Shown: piece after piece, positions 8,658 to 18,837 of the stretch | Layout of the letters: every line of letters starts with the position of its first letter | How positions within the stretch are numbered: position 1 is the first letter of the stretch | Translations under genes and position numbers: made by a program | Origin: Limosilactobacillus panis | Lineage (GTDB): Bacteria > Bacillota > Bacilli > Lactobacillales > Lactobacillaceae | Length of the DNA: 64,000 bases | Direction of reading: 5' to 3' | Assembly: GCF_019797825.1 (NCBI RefSeq) | Contig: NZ_CP081855.1 | Location: 124,001-188,000, forward strand | Notes under the pieces: generated by a model | What the model was told of the DNA's origin: nothing | What the model saw: only the letters and a program-made list of their open reading frames with translations | Database searches by the model: none

Positions 8658-10439
8658 ATGAAAAAGATTTGGCAAGAACTTCAACACGCAAACCGGCAGT
8701 TTTACCGCCACTGGATTTCATACCTGACCCTCTTCATTAGCGTGGACCTAATCATCCAGTTAATTTGGATTCCCATCTTTCGCCTGATTACGACCTTTGC
8801 CCTCCAGGCGGGGGAGATCCCCTTTGTCTCCTACCAAAATGTGGTGACGATTGTGACCCACCACCCCATTGTTGTCCTGGTCCTTTTGGCAGAGCTGGTT
8901 GCTATCCTCCTGGTAGTTTACGGCCAGTTTGCCATGATTCTGTTAGGAGTCAAGGAGATTAGGACGGAGCAGCTGGGGGCCCGCCGGTTGATCAGGGCCA
9001 CCTTGGCCCGGCTGAAGGACTTGCGCATGAGCTCCCTCCTGGTCTTACTGGGTTATTTTGTCTTGGTGGTTCCCTTCGCTGACCTGGTCTTTCGGACCCC
9101 GCTGCTTGCGAAGGTGCAAATCCCCCAGTTTATCCTGGACTACCTGACGCGAAGTGACCTGCTGCTCACTGTCCTCCTGGCCTTTTACGCGGTGATGATC
9201 ATCCTGGGCGTCCGTTTTCTCTATGCCTTGCCCCTGATGGTTTACCGAGGCCAGCGGCCCAAAGCGGCCCTCAGGGCAAGCTGGCGACAGACCCGGCGCG
9301 GTAAATGGTGGCCGGCAATTGCCCGCCTCATCGTGGTGAGCCTGACAGGAGCAATCATCGCTGCTATCCTGTATGCCGCGACGGTGGGCGCTCAGTTTGC
9401 CGCGGACCACTTCCTTGGTAAGGGCGCGTATTACTTTGGAATCTTCGACATGCTGGTGGTCCAACTTGGCAGTGAGCTCTTTGCGGCCTGGGTCGGGACC
9501 GTCACGATCAACGTTGTCTTCAAGCAATTTGTCGGCCCGGCCAGTGGGGACCACTTTGCAACCTCACGGGGATTGAAGGCGGTCACCGTTGTTGCGGTCG
9601 GCCTGCTTACGTTTATCACCGTTGTTGGTAACGCCCTCTACCTCAGCGGTAGCGAGGACCAGCGGCCAGTGACCGTCTCCCACCGGGGCGTGGCGGACGA
9701 AAACGGGGTCCAAAACACCATTCCGGCGATGGAAAAGACCCACCGCCTCCATCCGGATTACATTGAAATGGACGTTCACGAAACTAAGGACCACCAGTTT
9801 GTCGTCCTCCACGACGAAAATCTGAAGGAACTGACCGGGGTCAACAAGACGCCCCACCAGCTGACCCTCCGCCAGCTGACCAAGCTGACTGCCCGGGAAA
9901 ACGGTCACCAGGCCAAGATTGCCAGCTTCGATGACTACCTGAAAACAGCTGACCGCCTCCACCAGAAGCTACTGGTCGAAGTTAAGACGACCCCGCAGGA
10001 TTCGGCGGGGATGCTGCGGCGTTTCGTCCGGCAGTACGGGCCCACTTTGGTTGCCCACCACGACCAGCTCCATTCCCTGGACTACAGCGTGGTTACGGGC
10101 CTGAAGAAGTACGACCCCCACTTGGACGTCCTCTACGTTCAGCCCTATAATTTCACCTACCCGAACACGGTTGCCAACGGCTACTCAATGGAGTATTCGA
10201 CCTTGACTTACGACTTCATCACCCTGGCCCACCTTCAGCACAAGTGCGTCTACGCCTGGACGGTCAACGATGATCAGGTGATGAAGCAGATGATGTACAA
10301 GAACGTCGACGGCATCATTACCGACAACCTGGTGGAACTCAACCAGGCCATCGCCAGCTACGAGGGACACCAAAGCTATGCTCAGCGGATTTTGAACTAC
10401 ATTATGGTCGTGCCGACGAGCACGGAATTCGCGCCGTAA
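8658..10439 (+). CDS. Membrane-anchored glycerophosphodiester phosphodiesterase
   Basis: A 593-residue two-part protein. Residues about 1-335 form a multi-helix membrane region of the family that accompanies GDPD enzymes in Firmicutes. Residues about 340-575 are the GDPD catalytic barrel, with SHRGVADENGVQNTIPA (catalytic His-Arg and Asn), YIEMDVHETKDHQFVVLHDENL (metal-binding Glu and Asp, second catalytic His), LLVEVK and the late WTVND motif. It hydrolyses glycerophosphodiesters, possibly lipoteichoic acid chains or deacylated lipids, to glycerol 3-phosphate. Start ATG 8658 follows a weak GGGGTCG site. A C-terminal extension of about 25 residues is unassigned. Confidence 0.9.
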   Translation: MKKIWQELQHANRQFYRHWISYLTLFISVDLIIQLIWIPIFRLITTFALQAGEIPFVSYQNVVTIVTHHPIVVLVLLAELVAILLVVYGQFAMILLGVKEIRTEQLGARRLIRATLARLKDLRMSSLLVLLGYFVLVVPFADLVFRTPLLAKVQIPQFILDYLTRSDLLLTVLLAFYAVMIILGVRFLYALPLMVYRGQRPKAALRASWRQTRRGKWWPAIARLIVVSLTGAIIAAILYAATVGAQFAADHFLGKGAYYFGIFDMLVVQLGSELFAAWVGTVTINVVFKQFVGPASGDHFATSRGLKAVTVVAVGLLTFITVVGNALYLSGSEDQRPVTVSHRGVADENGVQNTIPAMEKTHRLHPDYIEMDVHETKDHQFVVLHDENLKELTGVNKTPHQLTLRQLTKLTARENGHQAKIASFDDYLKTADRLHQKLLVEVKTTPQDSAGMLRRFVRQYGPTLVAHHDQLHSLDYSVVTGLKKYDPHLDVLYVQPYNFTYPNTVANGYSMEYSTLTYDFITLAHLQHKCVYAWTVNDDQVMKQMMYKNVDGIITDNLVELNQAIASYEGHQSYAQRILNYIMVVPTSTEFAP

Positions 10440-10483
10440 GGGAATCTTAAGAAAAGGACCGTCAGATTGTAATAAAGCACTGG

Positions 10484-10489
10484 TATAAT
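10484..10489 (+). promoter_or_regulatory. Extended -10 promoter of the alarmone synthetase gene
   Basis: TGGTATAAT gives an extended -10 (TGn then TATAAT) 32 bases before the start at 10521. No good -35 is present at 17 bases, which is usual for extended -10 promoters. Confidence 0.55.
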
Positions 10490-10520
10490 TTAGTAGTTAA
10501 TAAAAGGAATGGTGATTACA

Positions 10521-11129
10521 GTGTCAATCTATGGACCATACGAACAAAGTCTGTCCGCGGTCTTGACGCGGGTCGAACAGGAAATCCAACAACTGAACCA
10601 GCAGACCCTGGATGACCACCAGCCCAAACTATACGAGCACCTGATTGGGCGGGTGAAGGACCCGGATAGCATGGTGGAAAAGTGCCACCGGAAGGATTAT
10701 CCGGTGACCACCTACGCGGCCCTTCGCCAGTGCCATGATGCCGTTGGGGTCCGGCTGGTCTGTAACTTTATCAGTGACATCACCCGCTGCCTGAAACAGA
10801 TTCGGCAGGCGGACTGGTGCACGGTCGTCAAGGAAAAGGACTACATTACTAACGCTAAGCCCAACGGTTACCGGAGCTATCACCTGATTTTGGACGTGGT
10901 GGCCCCGTTTGAAGACGTGGATGGCCACCAACCAGGGCACTTCTATGTGGAAATCCAGCTGCGGACGATTGCGATGGACTCGTGGGCCAGTCTGGAACAC
11001 GAATTGAAGTACAAGCACAACATCAAGAATCCTGAACGAATCGGCAAGGAGCTGAAGCGGTGCGCCGACCAGCTCGCCTCCTGCGATGTCCAGATGCAGA
11101 CGATTCGACAGCTAATTCAAGAAGGATAG
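10521..11129 (+). CDS. Small alarmone synthetase (GTP pyrophosphokinase, RelP/RelQ type)
   Basis: Single-domain (p)ppGpp synthetase of 202 residues; no hydrolase, TGS or ACT domain, so it is a stand-alone stress-induced synthetase rather than the ribosome-linked Rel. Motifs: GRVKDPDSMVEKCHRKDY (ATP-binding basic block), VGVRLVCNFISDI, the G-loop tyrosine in KPNGYRSYHLILDV, and VEIQLRTIAMDSWASLEHELKYK. GTG 10521 is preferred (GGTGA at 5 bases, AAAGGA at 12); an in-frame ATG at 10509 abuts the AAAGGA site. Whether it belongs to the RelP or RelQ branch is not resolved. The response-regulator gene follows directly. Confidence 0.87.
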   Translation: MSIYGPYEQSLSAVLTRVEQEIQQLNQQTLDDHQPKLYEHLIGRVKDPDSMVEKCHRKDYPVTTYAALRQCHDAVGVRLVCNFISDITRCLKQIRQADWCTVVKEKDYITNAKPNGYRSYHLILDVVAPFEDVDGHQPGHFYVEIQLRTIAMDSWASLEHELKYKHNIKNPERIGKELKRCADQLASCDVQMQTIRQLIQEG

Positions 11130-11137
11130 GTGAGGAC

Positions 11138-11797
11138 ATGCGAATTCTGCTAGCAGAAGATGAAGAACAGCTGGCCCGGGTATTAAAGATGGCTATGACC
11201 AGCAGCGGCTATACAGTGGACGCCGTTGATAACGGGCAAAAGGCGGTTGACCTGGCAAAGGAGAACGCCTATGACGTGATTATCTTAGACATCATGATGC
11301 CTGTTAAGGATGGAATCACGGCCCTCAAGGAAATCCGGGAAAGTGGTAACCAGACCTACGTGATCATGCTGACGGCGATGGCCGAAGTCGATGACCGGGT
11401 CAACGGCCTTGATTCCGGGGCGGATGACTATATTACCAAGCCCTTCTCGCTCAGGGAACTCCTGGCGCGCTTGCGGTCACTGGAGCGGCGGACGACTACG
11501 AGCAAACAGGCCCTCCACTTTGACGACCTCACCCTGGATAGCGAGGAGCAGGTGATGGAAAGCAGCAATTCCATCAGTCTGACCCGGGAGGAGACGCAGA
11601 TGCTGGCGTACTTGATCCGTAATGCTGGTAAGCCCCTGTCCCCAGCCGCTATTCTTGATAACGTGTGGGGAAACGAGAAAGCGGACGAAGAGGACGTCTG
11701 GATTAACATTTCCTACCTTCGTCAGAAGCTATCCTCGATTCAGTCGCACGCCCAGATTGCGGGTGAAAAGGGCGGCCTTTACATGCTGAAGGAGTGA
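11138..11797 (+). CDS. OmpR-family response regulator
   Basis: Cytoplasmic DNA-binding regulator of 219 residues. The receiver domain (1-115) has the acidic pocket Glu7-Asp8, phosphoacceptor Asp51 in VIILDIMMPVKDG, MLTAMA and the switch lysine in DDYITKPFSLREL. The winged-helix effector domain (about 125-219) contains LTREETQMLAYLIRNAGKPLS and VWINISYLRQKL. Start ATG 11138 has AGGTGAGG upstream; the upstream in-frame extension overlaps the synthetase gene and is rejected. It is partnered with the kinase starting 6 bases downstream. The stimulus is unknown. Confidence 0.92.
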   Translation: MRILLAEDEEQLARVLKMAMTSSGYTVDAVDNGQKAVDLAKENAYDVIILDIMMPVKDGITALKEIRESGNQTYVIMLTAMAEVDDRVNGLDSGADDYITKPFSLRELLARLRSLERRTTTSKQALHFDDLTLDSEEQVMESSNSISLTREETQMLAYLIRNAGKPLSPAAILDNVWGNEKADEEDVWINISYLRQKLSSIQSHAQIAGEKGGLYMLKE

Positions 11798-11803
11798 TGC
11801 TAA

Positions 11804-13066
11804 ATGATTCAGCACTTTCGTAACCGGTTCATCGTTTTTTCCACCTGTGCGCTAATCCTGGTGATTATCCCCATCATCGGTGGCCTGAGTGCCATCACTT
11901 ACTTTCAGTCCCGGCGGGAAGTTAATTCTGTCCTGACCATCCTGGTCAATAACGAAGGGCAGATGCCGCGGGGCCAGGTGAAGAACCAGCCGGCGATTAT
12001 TCCCCAGCCGCACTTTACCCGGGAAAGCCTATCCCAGTACCGCTTCTTTAGCGCGACCATCCCGGATGGCAAGGGACCGATCAGGATTGATAACCAGCAT
12101 ATCCTGTCGGTCAGTCCCGCTGAAATTAAGCGCCTGGCCCAGCGGGTGCAGGAGCGGCAAAAAGGCCAGGGACAAGTACTCTACCGGCAGACGGTCTATG
12201 CCTATAAGCGCAAGCACGTCAAGGGCCAGACCACGATTGTCTTTTTGGACGAAAGCCTCTTAATGGCCAAGACCTGGGCAATTATTTATGTCGGCCTATT
12301 GCTCGGTGTTATTAGCTTGGTTATCTATACCACCATCTTGATCCTCTTCTCCCGCCGGGCAATCCGGCCAATCATTGAGGCCGAACACCGGCAAAAGGAA
12401 TTCATCACCAACGCCGGGCACGAACTGAAGACCCCGTTGACGGTGATTGAGGCTAACACGGAGATGCAGGAGCTGACCAGCGGGGAGAGTGAACTGACGA
12501 CTAGCACCAAGCAGCAGGTCCGCCGGTTGACCGAGTTGATCAACCACCTGGTTTCCCTGGCCCGCCTGCAGGAGCAGCCAACTTTTACCATTGAGCCCGT
12601 TAACGTCAGCCAGGTTACTAACAAGGTGGCTGATGGAATGGCCAACGTGGCCAAAGGGGATGGCCATCACTTCAGTAAGCAGGTGGCCCCAGGGCTGATG
12701 ATCAACGCCGACGAGAACTACTTCTATGAACTGGTCAGCATCCTCCTGGATAACGCCAACAAGTACTGTGACCCGGATGGCGAAGTTAGTGTCGCCCTCC
12801 GGCTAAGCAAGCGGAAGAAGGGGGTTATCCTGACGGTGACCAACAGCTATGCCAAGGGCGACCAGGTCGACTTCAACCGCTTCTTTGAGCGTTTCTACCG
12901 GGAAGACAAGGCCCGGACAGTTAACAAAAAGGCCGGCTTTGGCATCGGCTTGTCGATGGCCCAGATGATCGTTCGTAACTTTGGCGGCAAGATTAGCGCC
13001 CACTACGCTGATGGAAAAATTTCTTTTGTGGCGGCGTTTAAGGCGGTCAATAATAAAAAGAAATAA
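11804..13066 (+). CDS. Sensor histidine kinase
   Basis: A 420-residue membrane sensor. One helix at about 10-33 and another at about 155-180 bracket an extracytoplasmic region of roughly 120 residues. The kinase core follows: H-box FITNAGHELKTPLTVIEANTEM, N-box DNANKYCDPDG, F-box FFERFYREDKAR and G-box KAGFGIGLSMAQMIV. No clear HAMP domain is visible between helix 2 and the H-box, which is short. It forms a two-component pair with the regulator at 11138; a terminator follows at 13070. Confidence 0.91.
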   Translation: MIQHFRNRFIVFSTCALILVIIPIIGGLSAITYFQSRREVNSVLTILVNNEGQMPRGQVKNQPAIIPQPHFTRESLSQYRFFSATIPDGKGPIRIDNQHILSVSPAEIKRLAQRVQERQKGQGQVLYRQTVYAYKRKHVKGQTTIVFLDESLLMAKTWAIIYVGLLLGVISLVIYTTILILFSRRAIRPIIEAEHRQKEFITNAGHELKTPLTVIEANTEMQELTSGESELTTSTKQQVRRLTELINHLVSLARLQEQPTFTIEPVNVSQVTNKVADGMANVAKGDGHHFSKQVAPGLMINADENYFYELVSILLDNANKYCDPDGEVSVALRLSKRKKGVILTVTNSYAKGDQVDFNRFFERFYREDKARTVNKKAGFGIGLSMAQMIVRNFGGKISAHYADGKISFVAAFKAVNNKKK

Positions 13067-13069
13067 TTA

Positions 13070-13104
13070 AAAGGTCCTCACACCGAAATTGGTATGAGGA
13101 CCTT
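13070..13104. terminator. Bidirectional terminator between histidine kinase and guaC
   Basis: AAAGGTCCTCA and TGAGGACCTTT form an 11-bp stem around CACCGAAATTGGTA. It is A-rich on one side and T-rich on the other, serving the convergent genes on both strands. Confidence 0.85.
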
Positions 13105-13126
13105 TGATGTTTAAGTAACACGGCTT

Positions 13127-14101
13127 CTAATAGTCACCATTCATGATGGAGTTCTTGACGATTACGTAGTCAACTTTGCGGATGGACTCGAGATCGCGGC
13201 CCCCGGCATAGGAAATCGAGGACTGGAGGTCTTCTTGCATTTCCTGCAGGGTGTCCTTAATGGAGCCCCGGAACGGAACCAGCATCTGCTTGCCTTCCAC
13301 GTTCCGGTAGGCGCCCTTCTGTACTTCAGAGGCGGAACCCCAGTACTGCTTATACTGCTTGCCATCAATCGTGATGACGTGGCCAGGGGACTCCAGGTGA
13401 CCGGCCAGCATTGAACCGATCATGACCATTGAGGCCCCGAAACGGACAGACTTGGCAATGTCGCCGTTGTGGCGGATCCCCCCATCGGCGATGATTGGCT
13501 TCCGGGCGGCCTTTGCACAGAGACGGATGGCGGCGAGCTGCCAGCCACCTGTTCCAAAACCAGTTTTTAGCTTGGTGATGCAGGCCCTACCGGGCCCGAC
13601 CCCCACCTTAGTGGCATCGGCCCCGGCATTTTCCAGGTCCCGGACCGCTTCCGGCGTGGCAACGTTCCCGGCCGTGACAAAGCTACCGGGAAGCTGCTTT
13701 TTAATGTACTTAATCATTTTGATGACAAAATCCGAATGACCATGGGCAACATCGATTGTAATGTACTCCGGAAGTAAATGTTCGGCTTTTAACTGGTCAA
13801 TGAAGTCGTACTCCGCATCCTTGATACCCACGGAGATGGAAGCAAAGAGCTGCCGTTCGTGCATCCGTTTGACGAAACCAAGGCGGTCGGCCGGTTCGAA
13901 CCGGTGCATTACGTAGTAGTAGCCGTTTTGGGCGAGCCATACGGCCAGGTCCTCATCAATCACACTTTCCATGTTGGCCGGAACCACCGGGATTTTAAAG
14001 GTCTTCGGACCAAACTTGACGCTGGTGTCGGCATCCTTCCTACTCTTGATAATGCACTTGTTAGGGATTAATTGGATATCATCATAATCGAACGTTTCCA
14101 C
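13127..14101 (-). CDS. guaC: GMP reductase
   Basis: Converts GMP to IMP and ammonia with NADPH, returning guanine nucleotides to the purine pool. The 324-residue TIM barrel lacks CBS domains. The catalytic cysteine is in [17 protein letters not shown], preceded by [13 protein letters not shown] and followed by [21 protein letters not shown] and the flap region [18 protein letters not shown]. The sequence is much closer to GuaC than to the IMP dehydrogenase at 50335. It starts with GTG at 14101, AAAGGAG nine bases upstream. It is divergent from purA across a 196-bp shared regulatory region. Confidence 0.93.
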   Translation of the reverse strand: METFDYDDIQLIPNKCIIKSRKDADTSVKFGPKTFKIPVVPANMESVIDEDLAVWLAQNGYYYVMHRFEPADRLGFVKRMHERQLFASISVGIKDAEYDFIDQLKAEHLLPEYITIDVAHGHSDFVIKMIKYIKKQLPGSFVTAGNVATPEAVRDLENAGADATKVGVGPGRACITKLKTGFGTGGWQLAAIRLCAKAARKPIIADGGIRHNGDIAKSVRFGASMVMIGSMLAGHLESPGHVITIDGKQYKQYWGSASEVQKGAYRNVEGKQMLVPFRGSIKDTLQEMQEDLQSSISYAGGRDLESIRKVDYVIVKNSIMNGDY

Positions 14102-14199
14102 GGCAATGACTCCTTTTTGTTAAAAATTACCGTATGCTATTATGCACTAAAGATGGGGACCCGTCAATAATAAGAGCGTACATTTTTTGAGTAATTTTT

Positions 14200-15596
<1,397 letters not shown>

Positions 15597-15616
15597 TTAA
15601 AGATTTTAATAAGTAA

Positions 15617-15820
15617 GAGGCTGGGAGAAAACTTTGTTTTCTCACCAGCCTCGTTTAGTTCTCCGAATATTACATAGTAATCGCGGAAAAAAGCGTGCTC
15701 CTAGTGTCTAGCGCCGCGAAGCAAGTCCATTGATTACGGACAATCATTGGCCCGTACCGTGCCAACAATCGCCCTATACTAGCCATACGGAGCATTCTGA
15801 TGCTTTTTTCCAGCTTCTTC
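15617..15820 (-). repeat. Dispersed stem-loop repeat, copy C
   Basis: Inverted relative to copies A and B. It opens with the near-perfect hairpin GAGGCTGGGAGAAAAC/GTTTTCTCACCAGCCTC, which can terminate purA. The conserved core follows: GCGTGCTCCTAGTGTCTAG, the GGACAATCATTGGCC...GCCAACAATCGCCC hairpin and CTAGCCATACGGAGCA. It keeps the segment CGCCGCGAAGCAAGTCCATTG that copy D has lost. Confidence 0.88.
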
Positions 15821-15878
15821 TTTTGCTATGATAAACACGGTATAATTAGGGCAATAATCTAAGCGAGGTATTAAATAA

Positions 15879-16670
15879 ATGGCTAAAGTTGAAATTACTA
15901 TGGTCCGTCACTACCTGGACTGGCCCCTTCACCAAACTATCAACCAGACTGACCTGATGACCCAGTTGGGCGTGCACGCCACGGGCGTCAATGGTGAGGA
16001 CCTGACAAACAAGGTTGTCCTAAACTTAACCCAGGTCAACATTGACCAGCAGGGTGAGTACCCGGTCGCACTAAGCGTCATGGATGCTAGCGGGCAGACC
16101 GCCCAGGAGTCGGTGACGCTGCACATCCGGCCAGCCAGTCAGGTTGAGTCACCAGCTAAAGCAACACCGCAAGCACCGACCAAGAAGAAGCACTACTGGG
16201 CAATTGCTGCCCTGGTTGTGATTATCCTCCTACTGGTATGGTGGGGAGTCAGTGCTCACAACCGGGCCCAGCAACAGGAGCAGGCAGCAAATAATAATCA
16301 GCAAAGTAGCCAGATTGAGCAGAATTCTAGCAGCATTTCGAAACTAAGCTCGGATAACCAGAAGCTGGCAAACCAGGTTGCCCAGCTGAAGGGGGCGGCC
16401 CAACAGTACCAAAAGGATCACGACCAGCAGGCCTTGAACAACCGTTTGGATAAGATTGAGTCCCAGAACCAGCAGCTCCAGGATCAGACCCAGAATTCTA
16501 GCACCCGGGAGCACTTAACTCAGGTAACGAACGTGGTCAACAAAGTTCGCCAGGATCCAGAAGACGGGGTTAACGTGGTGAACAACCTGAAAAAGCAGCC
16601 GGGCTTTGACCAGATTTGGGACGCGGTTTCGCAGAAGTTGTCCTCCTGGCTCGACCGCTTTAGCAACTAA
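15879..16670 (+). CDS. Unknown membrane protein with Ig-like N-terminus and coiled-coil tail
   Basis: A 263-residue protein I do not recognise as a named family. Residues about 1-90 look like a small Ig/cadherin-like beta domain (TNKVVLNLTQVNIDQQGEY, ending VTLHIRP). A proline/lysine linker is followed by one transmembrane helix at about 111-126 (IAALVVIILLLVWWGV). Residues 130-235 are a polar, Gln/Asn/Ser-rich coiled coil (repeats such as LANQVAQL, QNQQLQDQ), ending in an amphipathic segment. There is no N-terminal signal peptide, so by the positive-inside rule the lysine-rich linker suggests the N-terminus is inside and the coiled coil outside. It stands alone between repeat copy C and pyrR. 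Confidence 0.75.
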   Translation: MAKVEITMVRHYLDWPLHQTINQTDLMTQLGVHATGVNGEDLTNKVVLNLTQVNIDQQGEYPVALSVMDASGQTAQESVTLHIRPASQVESPAKATPQAPTKKKHYWAIAALVVIILLLVWWGVSAHNRAQQQEQAANNNQQSSQIEQNSSSISKLSSDNQKLANQVAQLKGAAQQYQKDHDQQALNNRLDKIESQNQQLQDQTQNSSTREHLTQVTNVVNKVRQDPEDGVNVVNNLKKQPGFDQIWDAVSQKLSSWLDRFSN

Positions 16671-16673
16671 TAA

Positions 16674-16702
16674 TTGACAGTTAATTCTTGGCCGATTAAA
16701 AT
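16674..16702 (+). promoter_or_regulatory. pyrR promoter
   Basis: TTGACA (16674-16679), a 17-base spacer and TAAAAT (16697-16702); a near-consensus sigma-A promoter just after the upstream stop codon. Transcription would begin near 16709, giving the attenuator leader. Confidence 0.8.
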
Positions 16703-16708
16703 AAAGTA

Positions 16709-16805
16709 AATACCCTTTAAGTGGCCCCGTGAGACCAGCAAGGAACGATGAAGAAAGTAACTGAGTTCTCCGTTAGTTTACGATGCTGATGGAGGGCTTT
16801 TTTAA
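16709..16805 (+). promoter_or_regulatory. PyrR-binding attenuator in the pyrR leader
   Basis: The leader contains TTTAAG followed by GGCCCCGTGAGACC (16723-16736), matching the PyrR-binding loop pattern with its conserved GUGAGA. Downstream, CTCCGTTAG (16768-16776) pairs with CTGATGGAG (16786-16794) ahead of TTTTTT as the terminator, while AAGTAACTGAG just upstream can pair with CTCCGTTAGTT as the competing antiterminator. UMP-loaded PyrR would favour termination, giving autoregulation. Confidence 0.78.
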
Positions 16806-16841
16806 GATGGAATTGAGGATGGATAAAGGAGGAGCAGAAAA

Positions 16842-17378
16842 ATGGCACATGAAATTGTTGATGGGTCTAGTATGCAACGGGCGCTGACCCGGATTACCTA
16901 CGAAATTATTGAACAAAACAAGGGGGTCGAGAACCTGGTCTTTGTCGGCATCAAGACCCGGGGAATCTACCTTGCTAAGCGGTTAGCCAAGCGGCTCGAC
17001 CAGTTGGAAAACGTTGATGTTCCAGTGGCAGCACTCGACGTTTCCTTGTATCGTGATGACCGGCACGTTCCGGATAACCACGTTGAGCCAACTGTACGGA
17101 CGAAGCAGCTAGATGTTAATATTACCGACAAGCACGTTATCCTGGTTGACGACGTACTGTTCACGGGACGGACGGTCCGAGCCGCTCTGGATGCCCTGAT
17201 GGATATGGGCCGGCCGAAGCGGATTTCGCTGGCGGTTTTGGTAGACCGGGGGCACCGGGAACTGCCAATCCGGCCGGACTTTGTGGGTAAGAACATCCCA
17301 ACGGCGGCGGACGAGACGGTCCACGTTGCTGTGGAGGAATATGACGGTCATGAGGATATAACGATTGAAAGAAACTGA
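16842..17378 (+). CDS. pyrR: Bifunctional pyr operon attenuator / uracil phosphoribosyltransferase
   Basis: RNA-binding regulator of pyrimidine genes with weak uracil phosphoribosyltransferase activity. 178 residues, type I PRTase fold: hood with [18 protein letters not shown] loop [18 protein letters not shown] and the C-terminal [20 protein letters not shown] typical of PyrR. The start follows AAAGGAGGAG. Here it is a single-gene unit; pyrD-pyrF-pyrE, with their own PyrR sites, lie 42 kb away, so regulation in trans is expected. Confidence 0.95.
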   Translation: MAHEIVDGSSMQRALTRITYEIIEQNKGVENLVFVGIKTRGIYLAKRLAKRLDQLENVDVPVAALDVSLYRDDRHVPDNHVEPTVRTKQLDVNITDKHVILVDDVLFTGRTVRAALDALMDMGRPKRISLAVLVDRGHRELPIRPDFVGKNIPTAADETVHVAVEEYDGHEDITIERN

Positions 17379-17600
17379 GTGCGGAGCGGCCAAAAAGCGG
17401 GCCGTATGATTAGCACGGCAAAAGGGCTGGGCGCAAAAGCGTCCGGCCCTTTTGCCATGCTAAGCACTAGACGCGCGGCCGCAGAGCACGTTATCCTTGA
17501 AGGAAAAGAGATTAGAAATGAAACCCAAGAAACGACTATGTAACGCGTCGAGTTCGGCCTGTAGCTAGACAGTAGGTCCGGCGGCCCGGAGCACGTTACC
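17376..17600. repeat. Structured intergenic element, distant relative of the dispersed repeat
   Basis: About 225 bp without a gene. At 17378-17494, GTGCGGAGCGGCC and GGCCGCAGAGCAC enclose a long hairpin with TTAGCACGGCAAAAGGGC pairing with GCCCTTTTGCCATGCTAA around a GCGCAAAAGCG tip. The segments GCCGTATGATTAG and CTAAGCACTAGACG...GAGCACG echo the ends of repeat copies A-D. A second right-end-like segment (GCTAGACAGTAG...GGAGCACG) appears at 17561-17595. The hairpin may also terminate pyrR. Confidence 0.6.
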
Positions 17601-17609
17601 GAGAAAATC

Positions 17610-17645
17610 AAAAATCACCAGCAGGCTCACTTGCTGGTGATTTTT
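17610..17645. terminator. Hairpin terminator upstream of the GyrI-like gene
   Basis: AAAAATCACCAGCA and TGCTGGTGATTTTT form a 14-bp stem with an eight-base loop, followed by AAATT. Likely a bidirectional terminator. Confidence 0.75.
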
Positions 17646-17683
17646 AAATTATAATAGAGTCAACAAGATGTGGGGGTGCAGTT

Positions 17684-18310
17684 ATGGCGTACAGTTTTAA
17701 AAAAGAGCAGAAAGACTTATATAACCCGGGAAAGCGCCCGATGGTAATTGATGTTCCTGCCATGAATTACTTGGCAGTTCGGGAGCACGGTGACCCTAAC
17801 GAGACTAACGGTGAGTACCAACAATCGCTGCAGTTGCTGTACCCGGTTGCTTACACCATTAAGATGAGCAAGAAGGGTGACCACCACATTCCGGGATACT
17901 TTGACTTCGTAGTCCCGCCACTTGAGGGTTACTGGTGGCAAGAAGGTGTTAAGGGGGTCGATTACCAGCATAAGGAACGGTTCAACTTTATTTCGATGAT
18001 TCGGTTGCCTGACTTTGTTGATCGGGCAACGTTTGACTGGGCGATTCAAACGGCACAGGCCAAAAAAGACGGCGACTTCTCTAAGGTGGAGTTTTTACCT
18101 CAGCACGAAGGTCTGTGTGTCCAGGCGCTCCACATTGGCTCTTACGATGATGAACCGGAAACGGTGGCTAAGCTGCATGACTTCATTGCCAAAAAAGGCC
18201 TCCAGTTGGACATTAATGACCACCGTCACCACCACGAACTGTACCTTTCTGATCCCCGGCGGACGCAGGAAGCAAACCTGAAAACAGTTCTCCGGTTACC
18301 CGTTAAATAG
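17684..18310 (+). CDS. GyrI-like small-molecule-binding domain protein
   Basis: Soluble 208-residue protein of the GyrI-like family (stand-alone relatives of the ligand-binding domains of AraC/MerR regulators). Recognisable stretches are PMVIDVPAMNYLAVREHGDPN at the N-terminus, GYFDFVVPPLEGYWW, FNFISMIRLPDFV and the C-terminal HHHELYLSDPRRT motif with EANLKTVLRLPVK. Such proteins bind or hydrolyse hydrophobic/aromatic compounds. It begins at ATG 17684 after GGGGGTG. The MarR gene follows 54 bases later and may respond to the same type of ligand. Confidence 0.87.
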   Translation: MAYSFKKEQKDLYNPGKRPMVIDVPAMNYLAVREHGDPNETNGEYQQSLQLLYPVAYTIKMSKKGDHHIPGYFDFVVPPLEGYWWQEGVKGVDYQHKERFNFISMIRLPDFVDRATFDWAIQTAQAKKDGDFSKVEFLPQHEGLCVQALHIGSYDDEPETVAKLHDFIAKKGLQLDINDHRHHHELYLSDPRRTQEANLKTVLRLPVK

Positions 18311-18316
18311 TTTTTA

Positions 18317-18328
18317 TTGCATTTGCAA
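18317..18328. promoter_or_regulatory. Candidate MarR operator
   Basis: TTGCA-TT-TGCAA, a perfect inverted repeat of the TTGC/GCAA type bound by MarR-family regulators. It is placed between the GyrI-like gene and the marR-like gene, just upstream of TATAGT (about 18338). Autoregulation is inferred. Confidence 0.5.
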
Positions 18329-18364
18329 CAAAATCGTTATAGTATTTGAGCAAGGAGTTTTATC

Positions 18365-18817
18365 ATGGTTGATATTTTACGCGAGATTGGAATGATTGAC
18401 CGGGCGCTGGATTCAATCGCCAACATTGAGTTTAAGAAGGTTGACCTGGCGCGGGGGCAGTACCTGTACCTTGTTCGGATCTACGAGCACCCAGGAATCA
18501 TTTCGGAACAGTTATCCAACCTGATAAAAGTTGATCGTACCACCATCGCCCGGGCAGTAAAGAAATTAGAGGCAAACGGCCTGATCGAACGGCGCCGGGA
18601 CCCCGACAACAAGAAGATCAAGCACCTTTACGTTACCGCAAAGGGAAAGCAGGTTTACCCCTTCATCATTCGGGAAAATGAACACTCGAATGCTGTTGCC
18701 CTTAAGGGGTTCACGGAAAAAGAGGCCGAGCAGTTGCACGACTTCCTTAGTCGGGCCCGCCACAATATTGACGGTGACTGGGACTTTGTAAAGCATGGTG
18801 GCAAACGGAAATACTAG
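18365..18817 (+). CDS. MarR-family transcriptional regulator
   Basis: Dimeric winged-helix regulator of 150 residues. The central DNA-binding part shows LSNLIKVDRTTIARAVKKLEANGLIERRRDPDNKKIKHLYVTAKG (recognition helix and beta-wing), flanked by dimerisation helices. Start ATG 18365 has AAGGAG upstream. The stop overlaps the region of the next gene's ribosome site, so the pair is translationally linked. Targets probably include its own operon through the TTGCATTTGCAA palindrome; ligand unknown. Confidence 0.9.
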   Translation: MVDILREIGMIDRALDSIANIEFKKVDLARGQYLYLVRIYEHPGIISEQLSNLIKVDRTTIARAVKKLEANGLIERRRDPDNKKIKHLYVTAKGKQVYPFIIRENEHSNAVALKGFTEKEAEQLHDFLSRARHNIDGDWDFVKHGGKRKY

Positions 18818-18837
18818 TGTTCGAGGAGTGCAAGATT

